Shown piece after piece: positions 1 to 12,549 of a stretch of 64,000 nucleotides of DNA (its first letter is position 1; the number at the start of each line of letters is the position of its first letter). This DNA is from Clarkia xantiana subsp. parviflora (Eukaryota; Streptophyta; Magnoliopsida; Myrtales; Onagraceae): assembly GCA_036873135.1 (NCBI GenBank), contig JAPTYO010000007.1, positions 14,366,763 through 14,430,762 on the forward strand. The letters are read 5' to 3'. The notes under the pieces are model-generated. The model ran no database searches. It saw only the letters and a list, made by a program, of their open reading frames with translations, and was not told where the DNA came from. The position numbers and the translations under genes are program-made.

Positions 1-1
1 A

Positions 2-2863
2 TTTGAGAAGGCTTCTAAAGGCCAGGAGATGCTCTCTTCGTATCCTATTCAGCCCTGCATGATATTAGATTAGATGCTTTCTTAACTCTTTCTTTCTATA
101 TCCTTGGAACCTTGACGTGAAAAAAAGACCCTGGGATGCGGCCAAGCATATGGAATCTGCTGCAGCTCTTGCTAAGGAACTAGGAACTTGGAATGAGGTT
201 GCTGACTTTTTCAGGAGAGCATCGGAGCTGTACAGTGAGTGTGGGAGGCCGCAGCCTGCATCAGATGCTCTTGCAAAGGGTGCCCGGTAAATACATGGTT
301 AACTATCTATTGGTCATTAAGTTAACATTTCCCTTTTGCGAGTTCTAGAATAAGCTACAATTATCTGGAATTCTCCAAATATTACTTTTTGTATGCATAC
401 CCGTTAGTATGTAGTACCGTAAATTATTGAAGGAATTGCTTTGTTTAGATCCATTATGGCTTATTGAGGTTTTATTATAACCGTAGGGCATCATTTCGTG
501 GTTTTGTAGATGTCCATAATCACTTATGCTAATTGCTATTATTTCTATCTTACTGCATATAGGTCAATTCTATTTTGGAGGCTCTATAAATTATTTAGTT
601 GATGCTAGTATATAGTAACTAGATAAATATGCAGTTGTAGTGTTACTGTTGGCTGGCTGGCTTTGCATTACTAACTCTCTAGTCATTTTTTAAGAGAAAA
701 ATGTAGATCTCTGTAGAGTTCCAGCTAGGGTTGGAGTTGGTAAAGTTTTTATTTAGTGGGAAGTACAAATGTGGTCTATATGTTTTCATCGTCATGATAG
801 AGCTATTACCATGTCCCTGAATCTTTCTGTACATTTTGATGCTGAACTGCTAATGTTTTTCAGTGCTCTAGAAGAGGCTGCACCTGATCAGGCTATACAG
901 CTATATAACGATGCTTGTGTGCTTCTTGAAGATGATGGAAAGGAACAAATGGCATTTGATTTGTACCGTGCAGCTGCAACACTTTATGTAAAATTGGAAA
1001 AGTAAGTGATGATAGTTCAAATTAAGTAATATACTTTTGACCTGGTTCATAGGCAATCACTATACGTATAGTTATAAGCTTTCGGTCACTTTGTCAAGCA
1101 GTATCATCTATTAAAGGTATTTGAACACGTTACTGTACAAAACTGGTGAAACAGCTAAAATGTGATGAAAAGTATATGATGCCATTCAGCCATCCATTTT
1201 CTTTCACATACGCGAAGAACATAAATCTTAAACCTCATTTTTCAGCGGGTCTCAATTAGTAATCACGCTTCTGCTATTTTTTGTGGGGCCAACAATTTTC
1301 TGCTATTCAGTTTGTGTTTTGCATGATTGAATGAACTTTTCTTTTCTTTTTATGTCTAATGTGATATGTCACAATGTCAAAGATAACTAATTGTAAGATG
1401 GTTCCACTTTCCTCAGGTATGCAGACGCTGCAACGTTCTTGCTACGCTTGGGGCTTGCAGCTGATAAATGTAATGCTTCAAATAGCCAGTTCAAGGTATG
1501 AGATTTTGTATTATTATTACTACTATTTATTTATTTAAATTCAGAGATCCTTGCATTTTTCTCCTGTTCTTTCACATTCACTCATGGAGGTTTTGGACAT
1601 TTCAGAGGGGTCATTCACCTTTTGTGTAAAATACCACACCAACCCTTATTTATAGTAGTGTCAAATTTCATTGTGCTTATTTTGCAGTTGGGCTATACAG
1701 TTTAATTTTCCTCAGAAATAGTAACATTATATAATATGTTAATCTCAGGCATACCTTGGTGCAATCATTATTTACCTCTACATGCATGACATCAATCAAG
1801 CAGAGAAATGCTACAATGATTGTTGTCAGTAAGTTCAACTAACTACAACTTTGTCATTCTACTGCTGGTATCTTTTAAGTTAATCTTGATAGCGCCTTAG
1901 AAATAATCACATAGATTATTATTATTATATATATATATATTATTATATTACATAGCAAAGGTAAAGTACCACTAAAAAAGCATGTAACCAAACATCAAAA
2001 TAGCATGGAATTTGTTGCAAAAACAGTTGTAATGAGAATTTACATCCATCAATACTGTAGTGCAGATGTGAGCAACTTGGCCCAGACCCAGAATCAAGCT
2101 CCTTTCCACACCTTCTATTATTTATTGTTTATATTTCTACTCATATTCGTTGAAAGTATAATACGGTGAACCCTAGCTTCCAGATTGTTTTAATAGTTTG
2201 TTATATGTTCTTCATTCCAGGATCGATGCATTTTTGAGTAGCGACCATGGCCGCGGTGCTGCCAGGCTTCTCTCTGCTTATAGTGAAGGCGATGCTGATG
2301 AAATTAAGCGCATTGCTCAATCAGGCACTGTTTCACATCTTGATCACGTGGTAACCATTTTAGCGTAACCCTATTGATTTCTTTCATTCTTGTGTGCCCT
2401 GTCCTGCCATGCTATGCTATTACTGATTTGGTTAAACATGTCATCATTTTTAGCTCACGCTCCACTGCTTAATCTAGGAAGCGCTAGATATGTCTCAAAA
2501 TGAAACCATTTGAATTATAACTTCAGTTATCTATGATCTAGACATTGAAGTGTATTGGTGTTTTATCCCGTTGATCCAAGCTTACTATCGAAATAGAAAT
2601 CATGGTTACCAATAAAAAAATTATGTGTATATCAAAGCTTACTACTTAAACGTCAGCAGTATAATTTTGATCTCTACACTAGAAAGCACATATCTTTGGG
2701 GGGAAAAAAAAAACACGAGAGCATATATCTGAATCCCTAACTTAATGACTGGCAGGTAATTAAGCTTGCGAGAAAATTACCAACTGGAGATGTCAGTAAC
2801 CTGAAGAAGCACGCTGCTGGGAACGGCGATGATGAGGAGCTAGATGAAGACGATCTCACCTAG
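2..2863 (+). CDS. GSNAP: gamma-SNAP (soluble NSF attachment protein, gamma type), 5' truncated by window edge
   Basis: SNAP adaptors bring NSF ATPase to SNARE complexes so these can be disassembled after membrane fusion; they act in the cytosol on membranes. Exons read from the sequence: 2-39, 128-286, 864-1001, 1417-1495, 1749-1828, 2221-2350, 2756-2863 (stop TAG). They join in frame to 243 aa. The product contains FEKASKGQEMLSS, DAAKHMESAAALAKELG, a tyrosine/alanine-rich TPR-like helical array, AEKCYNDCCQIDAFL and the acidic tail LDEDDLT, which fit plant gamma-SNAP closely. Roughly 45-50 N-terminal residues should lie left of the window. All introns have GT..AG ends. Family assignment is firm; the exact paralogue is not decidable. 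Confidence 0.93.
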
Positions 2864-3403
2864 TTCATTACTTTGTGCCTTGCTATACGAACGGAGTTCG
2901 ATCTGTTTGTGTGTTTTAGAACTCTGGTTCGTATGTGATGATGGATATGAGCTATGACATGAATGGCATTTTTTTTCACAATCTTGTACAAGAAAGAATG
3001 CACCAATATTCACTCTGTATAAACCCGACCTGCATGGACCTCGCTTCGTTCACGCAGCGGAATCGTCCCGCTTTCCATAAATAGTAAGATCAGAAAGCGG
3101 TTATAAGTGTCTTAAATTAATAAAATTAAATAAAAATGTATAATTACTTATTCTACAGGTTGCAGGTTTTTTATATATTTTTTTCTTCACTTTTAGCTTC
3201 AAATGTTCATAACTTTCGTTCTATAAGACCAAATAATTCACGGTCAGTTGTGTTGCATTCGTTATTTTACGAGTTTCGATTCAAGACCCATATTGATATA
3301 TTTATTGTAATGTATTCAGCTCACAACTGTCTAACAAGTCACACGTGCCTAAGTTCTATTATTTTTTTTTAAAATGTACATGCTTTAATTATGTTCTTAA
3401 CGT

Positions 3404-3894
3404 TAGGGCTGTAAACGAGTCGAGCCGAGTATCTGACAAGCTCGACTCGACTCATTTTACTCGAGCTCGAACTCGACCGAGCCTTAATTTTGAGCTCGAG
3501 CTCGACTCAGTGCCATACTCGACGAGTTCGAGCTCGACTCGATAAAGTTTTAAAGAAAAAACAATTAATTAATAAATGGTGTATTTTAGCTCGTGCTCGA
3601 ACTCGACTCGATTAGGCTTTTGACTCGAGCTCGAAGTCGACTTGAACTCAACATATACAGTATAATATTTATTATTTAAAAATCGAAAACTTGAGCTCAA
3701 ACTCGACTTGAATAGGAAAAAGAAAAAAGCTCGATTAGGCTCGCGAGCCTCTCGAGTCAAGTACCAATGAACTCGAACTCAATTCAGCTTTAGAAAAAGG
3801 TTGACTAAACTCGGAATTTAGCGAGTCGAATTCAAATATCGACTGAGCCGATCTCGAGCAGCTCACGAGTAGCTTGACTCGTTTACACCCCATA
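3404..3894. mobile_element. hAT-like non-autonomous element, copy A
   Basis: The ends are TAGGGCTGTAAACGAG (left) and the inverse of TATGGGGTGTAAACGAG (right). The flanks CTTAACGT and CTTAACGC form an 8-bp target duplication with one mismatch, as in hAT transposons. The interior is dense in GAGCTCGA/CTCGACTCG words, so it makes spurious reading frames rich in Ser and Arg. No transposase is present. Related copies lie at 3963, 23347 and 53724. Confidence 0.75.
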
Positions 3895-3962
3895 CTTAAC
3901 GCATTCAAATTTTATAACTCAATTAAAAATCGAGTATTAACACATTAATCAATGTAACGTGT

Positions 3963-4200
3963 AGGGCTGTAAACGAGTCGAGTAGAGCTGAGTATCTGGC
4001 AAGCTCGACTCGACTAGACTCGTTGTACTCGAGCTCGACCTCGAACTCGGCCGAACATAAATTTTTCAAACTCGAGCTTGACTAGGTGTCATACTCGACG
4101 AGCTCATTCTCGGCTCGACTTGACTCACCAACTTTAAATTATTCAATTAAATCATAAAATTGTGTATGTTAGATCGAACTCGAACTCAGTTTGAATTGAA
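3963..4200. mobile_element. hAT-like element, copy B, truncated
   Basis: The left terminus TAGGGCTGTAAACGAG and about 200 bp of CTCGA-rich sequence match the left half of copy A, in the same orientation and only about 70 bp downstream of it. The right end was not found; the sequence fades into AT-rich DNA. Confidence 0.6.
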
Positions 4201-4720
4201 TATATATATTATGTTAGTTAGATATATTATGTTATATATAAACTTTTGTTAAGCTGTATATATATTATAAAGACTATATAAATATTTTGTCAAAGTAATG
4301 TAAATATAATATCAAATTAAAATTTTAATATAAATATTCTCACAAATATAATAATTATATGCAAATGTAATTTTGTATTAATTAGTTGATTTAAAAATTT
4401 AATATATGTAGTAATATTATTTATAATATAAACTCGGGTGTAGTTTATAATTTTGCGAAAACTAACATGTGTAATATAACTTATAATATAAAAATAATGT
4501 AATTTATATTTAAAAAATAATAATTATAATTTTTATTTTTTAAGTCATTTTATTATTTTGTCTTAAATAACCTTCTTGATAAGTTACAAGTGTAAATAAT
4601 TTAATTATTTTCTAAGTTATTATAACAAACTTTCCTTTTTTATTTTAAATTACTATTTTTAGTAGGCGTGACCATTCCGCAGCGGAATATAAGAATTTTC
4701 CCGACCTGCATAGGTTTTTT
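4201..4720. other. AT-rich intergenic DNA
   Basis: Very AT-rich stretch with many TAATATAA words and no supportable gene. At 4678-4710 the words GCAGCGGAAT and CCCGACCTGCAT repeat words found just after gamma-SNAP (3026-3065), which may mark an old local duplication. Confidence 0.5.
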
Positions 4721-4721
4721 T

Positions 4722-5010
4722 TTGGGGTTATCTTTTATACAACATGTTGACCGAGTGATTTTTGGTACAAATTTTTTTTTTTTTTTTTTTTTTGTATATT
4801 TTGGTACCAAAGTTTGAAATTTAATGACTTTTGGTGTATCCGTTAGTTTTGGCCGTATACGAGCAACTCACGTGACCACTCTAAATTTTTATTCTGTTTT
4901 ATTTACTCCTAGAATATATCCCCAATTTATTTTTGTTCTATTTAGTTTTAAAACTTTAAATCCGAACCCCTTGACTTAATTGGGCTAGCCCGGGGATAAA
5001 TTGAAAATTG
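4722..5010. mobile_element. degraded half of a foldback (Mutator-like) element
   Basis: GGGGTTATC near 4724 resembles the GGGTTAA terminus of the intact elements in this window. It is followed by the family's typical TTTTGGTAC, CCGTTAG and CACGTGACC words. The inverse arm is not recognisable. Assigned by similarity only. Confidence 0.4.
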
Positions 5011-5359
5011 ACATTATTTTTTTGAATTTTCTTTTTTGTTTCTATTGTTTTTTAGGTTTTATTTAAAATGTTTATACAATTTTGAAATTTTATAAAACCG
5101 TACTGCGACGTTAGGAGAACGTTTTGACCGTATTAATTTTATGATAAAACTGTTTTGTATAATTTTATCATTTAGTGTAAATTTATTCAAACCGTTCATC
5201 CACAATACGATTTAAAAAAAAATGGTTGGGTTTGACAAAATTCAGCAACCAAGTCAAAGGAAATGAAAGTCTTAAATATTTGGTGAAGAGAGAGAAGAGA
5301 TCATTCTTTTTGAGGTGACATATGTCAGAGAATAGTTGGACTGTCGGAACTTGAAGGAA

Positions 5360-5599
5360 TTCCAACTTCGGAGCCCGTATCATTTCTCTTCAAAATAAGG
5401 AGAAGAACAGGAGATTTGGAAATTGACTGCGTCTCCAATTTGACGCAGCGCGACAAGTTCCCACGAAACGGAAGAGAGAGACCGCCGGAAGGATTCAGAC
5501 ATTCCACCTCGAATCTTGAAGCTTGATCGCTGAATTTCTTCTGCAATTCGGACAACTCAGTCCAATCTGCCTCACTATTCATTCAGCTACTTTGTTGGG
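5360..5599 (+). other. probable 5' UTR exon of LSD1
   Basis: A less AT-rich block ends in a good donor (GTTGG/GTAAGC at about 5599). The LSD1 coding exon starts only two bases after an acceptor at 6588, so an upstream non-coding exon is required; this block is the best candidate. The 5' boundary is a guess. Confidence 0.4.
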
Positions 5600-6590
5600 T
5601 AAGCTATTGGATGTCGGGCCTTTTTGTTGTTGTTGAAAGATGATTCATTTCAAACTTTTCGTTGAGGATCCGATCCTTTTTCGATGTATTTCGATTTTGT
5701 TCGTTCTTGATTCATCATTTTCTGTAGTCTTGTTTTGTTTCTGGTGCGCTGATTGAATCATCATGTGTATTGTGGTCGAAGGACCTTATGATTGTACGCG
5801 CTTTGGTATTGAACGATGTGGTTGAGCTGCCTTCTGTTTAATTGGGAACTTATCTTTTCGCAAACTATATGTTTCTGTGTATTTTTCCTCCTTGATCGCG
5901 CGACTAAGCTGGGAAAATACTATCTGCGCTTAACTAATTTGTTATCATTTGCATTTTTTTTGGATCTTACATATGTAGCTGGAAATTTGATCATTGAAAA
6001 GAAACTTTCACCGGTGACCGCACCCGAGGATGTATCTTATGTTACGGTTAAGAGTGATTGTTGATGTTAATCTGGGATTGTACGTCCAAGAGAGGCTTAT
6101 TCTAATAATGAGTTTGAGTTTAATGAAGTCAGAGTTTTCTTCCGTTTAATTCATGCAACAAGTTTTGTCTCTATTGCTTTGTGTGCAATTTCACAGTGTG
6201 TTCCGGGTTGTAAGATATGACCTAGATTGTTACAGGACGGGGGAGTAGAGTAGCGGGATGAGGGAGAAGAGCCATAGGACGACCTTCTCGTAGAAAAGTG
6301 GGTTGGAATTGTAAATTTTTGGGATAGTAGGGAATTTTTCTGGGACTTACATGTATTCATGAACGCTTTAGATTATTTTGCACATGTATGAATCTCATAT
6401 GTACATCTTTTGCTTCTCACACTCTTTTCGTAATTGCACATTCTTGGTGTCTTATTCTTATTAATGATATATCTAACTTTACCTTTCAAAAAAGAAGTTA
6501 TTTTCTTTATAGGTGTATAATTAATATATATACATACATATATATGCACAGCTGAATCTAACCTGATCATGTGCCACTATATTTGCAGCT

Positions 6591-8079
6591 ATGCAGAGCC
6601 AACTGGTGTGTAACGGCTGTAGAAGCAATCTTCTTTATCCAAGAGGAGCGAGCAACGTTTGGTGTGCAGTATGTAGTACAGTTACTTCAGTGCCACCTCC
6701 AGGTACATATACTAATTAATTTCATCATTCTAGATTCAATCATATCTGCAACATGACTGGTTTGAGTGTTTCTTGGTAGAAGTCGTCACAGTGGTTCCTT
6801 TTCAAGAAAAAGTATGATACTTAAGCTATTAAAACTGATGTTTATCATGATGGAAATTGAGTTAAGTGGCAGCTAGCAAAAACGATGAGAAAATGAGAGC
6901 TAATGTTCTTATGTGAAACAACCAATAGCAGTTGAAAGGTCATAGTTGTCACTGTAATGGTTTGAGTGATGCTGTGGAGCTACACGTCTGAGCAAACTTT
7001 GGTCCAGTGACTAAATCCTTGTATCATCATCCCTCTATGATGATTTTAAAAGCAAAATGATGATATTTTTTTTTTTATATTTACTGTGCAGGAATGGAGA
7101 TGGCTCAAATCATATGTGGTGGTTGTAGGACATTACTTATGTATACCCGAGGGGCAGCAAGTGTCCGATGCTCATGCTGCCATACTGTCAACCTTGTTCC
7201 AGGTAAATATTTTAGAGAAGCTGCTATTTTAAAAGTTCTGCAAATGTTAGAGAAGCTGCTATTCTTACACGGTGTTGCTATTGGTTGTCTTTGTCAATGT
7301 TGTACAAGATCTTCTTATATTGGCAAGTTACTTGCTTCTTCCCTTGCACCCTGATTATTATCTCTTTGATTATGGATGACGCAGCATCAAATCAGTTTTC
7401 CCAAGTGAACTGTGGAAACTGCCGCACGACACTGATGTATCCATATGGAGCTCCATCTGTAAAATGTGCACTCTGTCACTATGTGACTAATGTTGGTGTA
7501 AGTAGTTTACTTATAGTTGAAATTAATGTTGAATAGTTATTGTATGTGAATATTTGGTTAAGCATTTTAGGTCTTCAAAAACCACATCTGCTAGCTGGGT
7601 TCTAACTTAGCAAAATCTTCCTCATGGATTTTGTATCTTATTTGTTCAGAAAAAACAAATTATTAACAATTAAAATTCTCATGCGGACTAATCCTCTCTT
7701 TGTACGTATGATATTGAATAGATGGCGGATCCCAGGGTGCCAAATTCAGTGCAGAGAAACAACGGAACAGCAGGATCAAATGTAGCACCATCGACATCAT
7801 CGGTAAATTCTTTAACTCTTACGGTTTTTTCAGTTACATGATTTCTAATTTAGTCTCTTGTGGCCACACCTATCTGCAGTCGACGCCTCATTCTTCTTCT
7901 CAAACCGTTGTGGTAGAGAATCCCATGTCGGTTGATGAGAGTGGAAAACTGGTAAATCGCATATCTTAGTATTTTCATTAAGATTTCCATGTGTTTTGTT
8001 GCTGTTGTTATAATGATGAAAATTCCATTTACAGGTGACCAATGTTGTCGTGGGAGTTACCACAGGAAAAAAGAGGTGA
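6591..8079 (+). CDS. LSD1: LSD1-type zinc-finger protein
   Basis: LSD1 is a plant nuclear/cytosolic regulator that restrains superoxide-driven cell death and the spread of the hypersensitive response. Exons: 6591-6702, 7092-7202, 7385-7497, 7722-7802, 7880-7951, 8035-8079 (TGA); they sum to 177 aa, close to the family length. The product has three LSD1 zinc fingers, each C-x2-C-R-x-L-(L/M)-Y-x-R/Y-G-A...V-x-C-x2-[35 protein letters not shown] and [17 protein letters not shown]. It ends with [13 protein letters not shown] and [13 protein letters not shown], a tail shared with Arabidopsis LSD1 rather than only with LOL paralogues. The start [10 protein letters not shown] is the family start and directly follows an acceptor. 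Confidence 0.94.
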
Positions 8080-8560
8080 TGATATTGTATGTATTATTTA
8101 TTAATGCCGTCGAAACATCTAATGTGTGGTGGTGGGAATGATATTTTTGATTGTTGCTGCTTCTGGTGTGGCAAAGAAGGGGTTTTGGAAATGTGACAAT
8201 ATGAAAAGGTTGTTGTTTTGTAATCTTATTATGTTGGAATGTGAATATAATGGCGGTCTCTTTATATTCTGACTCTGAGTGGTTCCTTGGTTGATTCAAC
8301 AAGTACCACTGGCATTGCTTACAATTCGAGTTGATTGCTAGATTGTTATTTTGTTTGTTATCAACTACATACTATTAATTTATAAATATAATATTGAAAT
8401 AATAATTTATTTTAATCGTTAACCAAAAATATTGTAAAGGGTTCTCCGTAGGTAGTTATAAACAAAGGCCAGAAAACCAAAGCATCCCATTTGAATTCTG
8501 AAGAACATTCCAAAGGAACTAGCGCACAAAGCTACCGAAAAGAACCTTAGTTTCTTAAAA
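8080..8560. other. LSD1 3' flank, no gene seen
   Basis: Probable 3' UTR (to about 8300), then AT-rich sequence. Reading frames here lack codon bias and known motifs. Confidence 0.5.
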
Positions 8561-8985
8561 TGGTTAAATGTGCTTTTCGTACCACATGTTTGGACGAATG
8601 TGGCTTTTAGTACCGGATGTTTGGTTTTGTATACTTTTAGTACCAGACGTTTGAAAAAATGTGGCTTTTGGTACATCTGTTAGTTGGCCGTTAGTTTTTT
8701 CCGTTAAGTGACGTGTGCAAGTCACTTGACCGACCCTAAACTTTCGATTTTGTTCAATTTAGTCCTTCAAATATATTCATAACTTTTAATTTGTTTAATT
8801 TAGTCTCAAAACTTCAAAATCAATTCCAATTGAATAGAGCGTGCATGGGAGGTCAAATTTGACAGTCGGTTTCGTCGGGATTAAATTTTCTAAAGTAATC
8901 ACACCGACACACTAAATTTCAACAAAAATAAAATATGAGACACTGTATTTTAACGTCAGACACCAAATTTTAACAAGAGTGAAAG
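8561..8985. mobile_element. mosaic remnant of foldback elements
   Basis: The left half has the GTACCACATGTTTGG, CCGTTAAGTGACGTGTGCA and CCTAAACTTT words of the 54057/23591 type. The right half (about 8850-8975, GACAGTCGGTTTCGTCGG, AAGTAATCACACCGA) matches the right arm of the 18748 element instead. No terminal repeat or target duplication could be paired. Confidence 0.5.
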
Positions 8986-9959
8986 TTGTGCATGCCTGTT
9001 TTAATATAACATGAAACATTTTGCGGTGATGCTTTTTTATCATTGTTTTGTAGCATATTGAATCCCAACGTGTTATTATATGATGATTATTATCATATTA
9101 TATATAGGTTAAGAAGGAGACTAACAAAAATTGAGCTTGGAAGTGAGGGATGTGTTTGCACGTCATCGGACTATGTTTGTACAACACAGTTTTGGATGGT
9201 TCTAGCTGGCCTTCCTTCCTTAGACCAAATCGATACGTGATATGTAAATAATGGCATCCTAGGAATAGGATACCAGTGTTTTATAATGCTAAATGAGCAT
9301 AACTAGAAATATCTTGCATTTCTTTATTGTTATTACAAATTAGCCAAAATAACTAGAAATTTATTAGGTATGTCCATATACATAGTTGATTGGAATTTCA
9401 GCCGACTTCTCAGTCTATCTAAACACTCGAATGTCTACTTTGTTAAAAATAATCGAATGTAAATGAGCATTATAAGGTCTAATGTTTGAGAAATCTATTA
9501 GCATTTTAGTTGGTCATATTTTAGTCAAATCCGGATTTATTTAGGATAATATAAGATCCATTAAAATTATTATTAAAAGATCTTATTTTTTATTAGAATG
9601 TATTTATATATCTATTTTTTATATCTAATATAAATTGGATAAAATGCTACAAAATTATGACAGATTTCTATGTAGATAAATGTAAATAAATTCAAAGAAT
9701 TTTGGAGTTTTTTTTTTTCAAATAATAATACCGTTTATTAATGATATATTTATAAATACTATAAAGATAGTTGTTATTTTTTTAAACTCATATTTTAACA
9801 TTATTATATATTTTTTATTAAAAAAAACATTATTATATCACTTCGCAATTTCGCATTGTGCATAAATTACAATTACCGGTAAACTCTTCGTCTTACAGAA
9901 GAAATCGAAGAGAAGCGAGAATCTAGTGAGTGAGATCCGACCCTTCACCGCCGGTGCTG
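8986..9959. other. AT-rich intergenic DNA and ATL promoter/5' UTR
   Basis: No gene seen. It is AT-rich up to about 9860; the last roughly 100 bases are the likely promoter-proximal and 5' UTR part of the RING gene that follows. Confidence 0.5.
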
Positions 9960-11429
9960 ATGTCTAGCATCAAGTCAGATCCACCACCAGCTTCTTCATC
10001 TTCTTCTTCAACGGAACTGAAGCTATTTCAAACCTTCATCTTCTCCCTCCCAATATTCTTCACCTTCATTCTTCTCTTCATCTTCTACTGGTTCTACCTT
10101 CGCCGCCGACGAGTCGATTGGGCGTCACTGGAGATTCCAACCATACCCCACGGAGATGATGGAATCACCAGGGTAAGTCCTCTCAATGGAAGGAATCCTT
10201 TTTCATAGAATTCAATTTGTGCTTATTACATTCATTTGTTAACCTGCAGTCTGAATTGGGATTGAAGAAAGAAATCAGAGAGATGCTTCCCATAATTGTG
10301 TTTAAAGAGAGCTTCTGCGTTAATGAGACACAGTAAGCCTCCCTGCCAGTGCCATCCTCATATTGAAATTGCTCTTCGATTCAATTCAATTCCAAGTAAA
10401 TTCCCTTTTGACAGCTGAGTCAGTTTTTGTCTCTTCCATAGTTTATGAATCATTTATGTGTGCACTGCATTATGTATTGCCTGATTTAGCTTGATTTCAA
10501 CATAGATTCATTAGATGTTGTGGGCTCGGTCGGCTATTAATGGGTTGGGACGTTTTATTGAACCTGCTTGAGAGAGTCATGCCGACCAAAACCCAATATG
10601 CATATGCATTTCTATGTGATTTAGTTTGAATCTTGGCATTTTGTAAATGTAATCTGCAAATTCATTTGATTGATAAACATATTTCTGTTTTTCTCCGAGG
10701 TCTATTCTTGGCCATTAACAAGTTTTAATTTTTTTTAGTGCCGACTTCTAGTAACACCTAAAGGCTATAAAGTTAAGGCGTGGAAGTAGCTTAATGCAAG
10801 AATGAATCCTTCTTTTAATGACCATCTCATTCGTTTTACTAACATTTTGGATGGTACAGTTGACGTATATTGTTGGTTGATAGTGTTGTACAAAAATCAT
10901 ACTACAACGTTGAACTGGACTATGTTGTGATTTTGCTTGAAATTCACTTCTGTCTAAACTAAAGTGGCGTTTTTTTTCTTTCTAATCTCATTCATCACCA
11001 ATCTTTCGGGTTTATGAAGAAATACTACTATCTTGATTGCTTTCAGACTCTGTTATCATAGTTGAATTATGGAAGCTCTATCTGTGTTTTGTTATGAATG
11101 TGTTTGGTTGGTTTGTCAATGTATGTGGGTTCAGGTGTTCGGTTTGTCTTGGAGATTACGAGGCAGAAGAAAAGCTTCAACAGATACCGCGATGTGGCCA
11201 TACATTTCACATGGACTGTATCGATCACTGGCTAGCCACACATACAACATGTCCCCTTTGTCGCCTTTCTCTTCTCTCCCCTCCTCCCAAACACGAAGCT
11301 AACTCTGAATCTGCTGCTGAAGAGGAGACTGCAGTAGCAGAAGAAGAGGAAGCAGTAGTAGATGAAATGAAACAAGTAGATGATTTTCAATTAGTTGGTG
11401 GTGAACCAGAAGTCACTTCTTCGGTGTGA
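9960..11429 (+). CDS. RING-H2 finger protein, ATL family (ATL7/ATL58-like)
   Basis: Membrane-anchored E3 ubiquitin ligase of the ATL type; the RING-H2 domain recruits an E2. Exons: 9960-10172, 10250-10332, 11135-11429 (TGA), 196 aa. Order: Ser-rich N-terminus, one transmembrane segment (about residues 23-43, FQTFIFSLPIFFTFILLF), basic RRRR stop-transfer, a GLD-like segment (LGLKKEIREMLPIIVFKESF), RING-H2 with CSVCLGDY, CGHTFHMDCIDHW and CPLC, then an acidic tail. ATG 9960 was chosen; the frame is open upstream only to a GTG. It resembles the ATL subgroup with DYxAEEKLQQxPxCGHTFH. The substrate is unknown. A 0.8 kb intron precedes the RING exon. Confidence 0.88.
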
Positions 11430-12240
11430 TCCTCCTTAACAGCACGCCACGGTATTGTATTTAGGGTGACGAATCGGGGCTGAGTTGGATTAGTTACTGC
11501 TGCTGCTGCATTGGAGAATGCAGTTAGTTAGTTAGTTCCGGGTGATGAAGAGAAATAGGAGGGTGGGAATTGTATCATCAATGAATCAAAGGGGGCAGAG
11601 AGTTGAGCCCCCTTTGATTCTATTATTTACTTTGCTCTATTGTATTGTACCAAAAATAACATAGTGCAGAGAGTTGAGCCCATACGTTCTAAGGGTCAAC
11701 CTTGTAAGTCAAAAGGGCTTTATATATATTATATTACATGTTTTGTCTCAATTACTCCTATTAAGTTGTTTCTACTATGACAATTGATCACTATATACTT
11801 CGTCTTCTCATATTAATCCAGTAGCACTAACTTGTTAAAAACCCAACTCCTTTAGCGATCCACGTAACCAGATAATCTCAAGAAGAACTATTATTCAGCT
11901 TTGGCATTGCACTAGATAATGAAACTGTTTTCTTATTCTTTGATTTCCATGAAATCATACCTCTCTGAGTTTCAGACAGTATCTTGTGACAGAGTTTTGA
12001 AAAATTGAGCATGTTGCCCAGTCAATGTTATATAGTATGCAATTATGGAGTTCAATGAGTTGTTTAAAGGGAAACATATCTCTAAACCTGGACTTTGTTT
12101 GAGGTATCGAACTACTCTCAAGATTGTTGTCATGTTTGATTGCTTTGGCCTATATACAAATTGACTTAAATGCTAAACTGAATATACACTATCATGTCTA
12201 GGCGTTATGATATAATAATATATTATATTAATAGTAGTCT
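11430..12240. other. 3' flank of the RING gene and intergenic DNA
   Basis: The first 200-250 bases are probable 3' UTR. The words CAGAGAGTTGAGCCC occur twice (11597 and 11668). No gene seen in the rest. Confidence 0.5.
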
Positions 12241-12250
12241 TGTGCATGCT

Positions 12251-12394
12251 GGCCCAAGCCCGTGTATGGATAGACCGTGTATATTAAGGCCGACTCATAA
12301 GGTTGGGCTGGCTTTGACAAGCTTTCAAGGCCCACCAACAGCTCCTCTAGTTGCCGCTTAGTCGTTTTTTCTTCAGGTAAAGGGAAAACCCTAT
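12251..12394 (+). promoter_or_regulatory. site II elements and a telo-box upstream of MAK16
   Basis: GGCCCA at 12251 and 12329 and TGGGCT at 12304 are site II motifs (TGGGCC/T, either strand). AAAACCCTA at about 12386 is a telo-box core. In plants this pairing is typical of promoters of ribosomal-protein and ribosome-assembly genes, which fits the gene that starts at 12550. Motif presence is seen; function is inferred. Confidence 0.55.
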
Positions 12395-12549
12395 ATTTGC
12401 TGCATCCCTCAAATTGCCCCTCCGAAGTCGAACCCAACCAAACATCCGCAAAAACCTCCACACCATACTGTTTGCCGCCGTCTAGTAGAGCAGACCTCCC
12501 AACTAGTAGTCCGTATTCAATCGATCAACTTGCAGCGGCGCAGTGAAAG

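Noticed and set aside
3345..3760. Ser/Arg-rich frames over 3.3-3.8 kb
   Set aside because: Produced by the GAGCTCGA-type repeats of hAT copy A.
5325..5582. 85-codon frame on the minus strand (MNSEADWTELSEL...)
   Set aside because: It lies opposite the likely LSD1 5' UTR exon and matches no family I know; no promoter or splice support.
12228..12461. Minus-strand 77-codon frame upstream of MAK16
   Set aside because: No known motif, and the sequence is better explained as the MAK16 promoter with site II and telo-box words.
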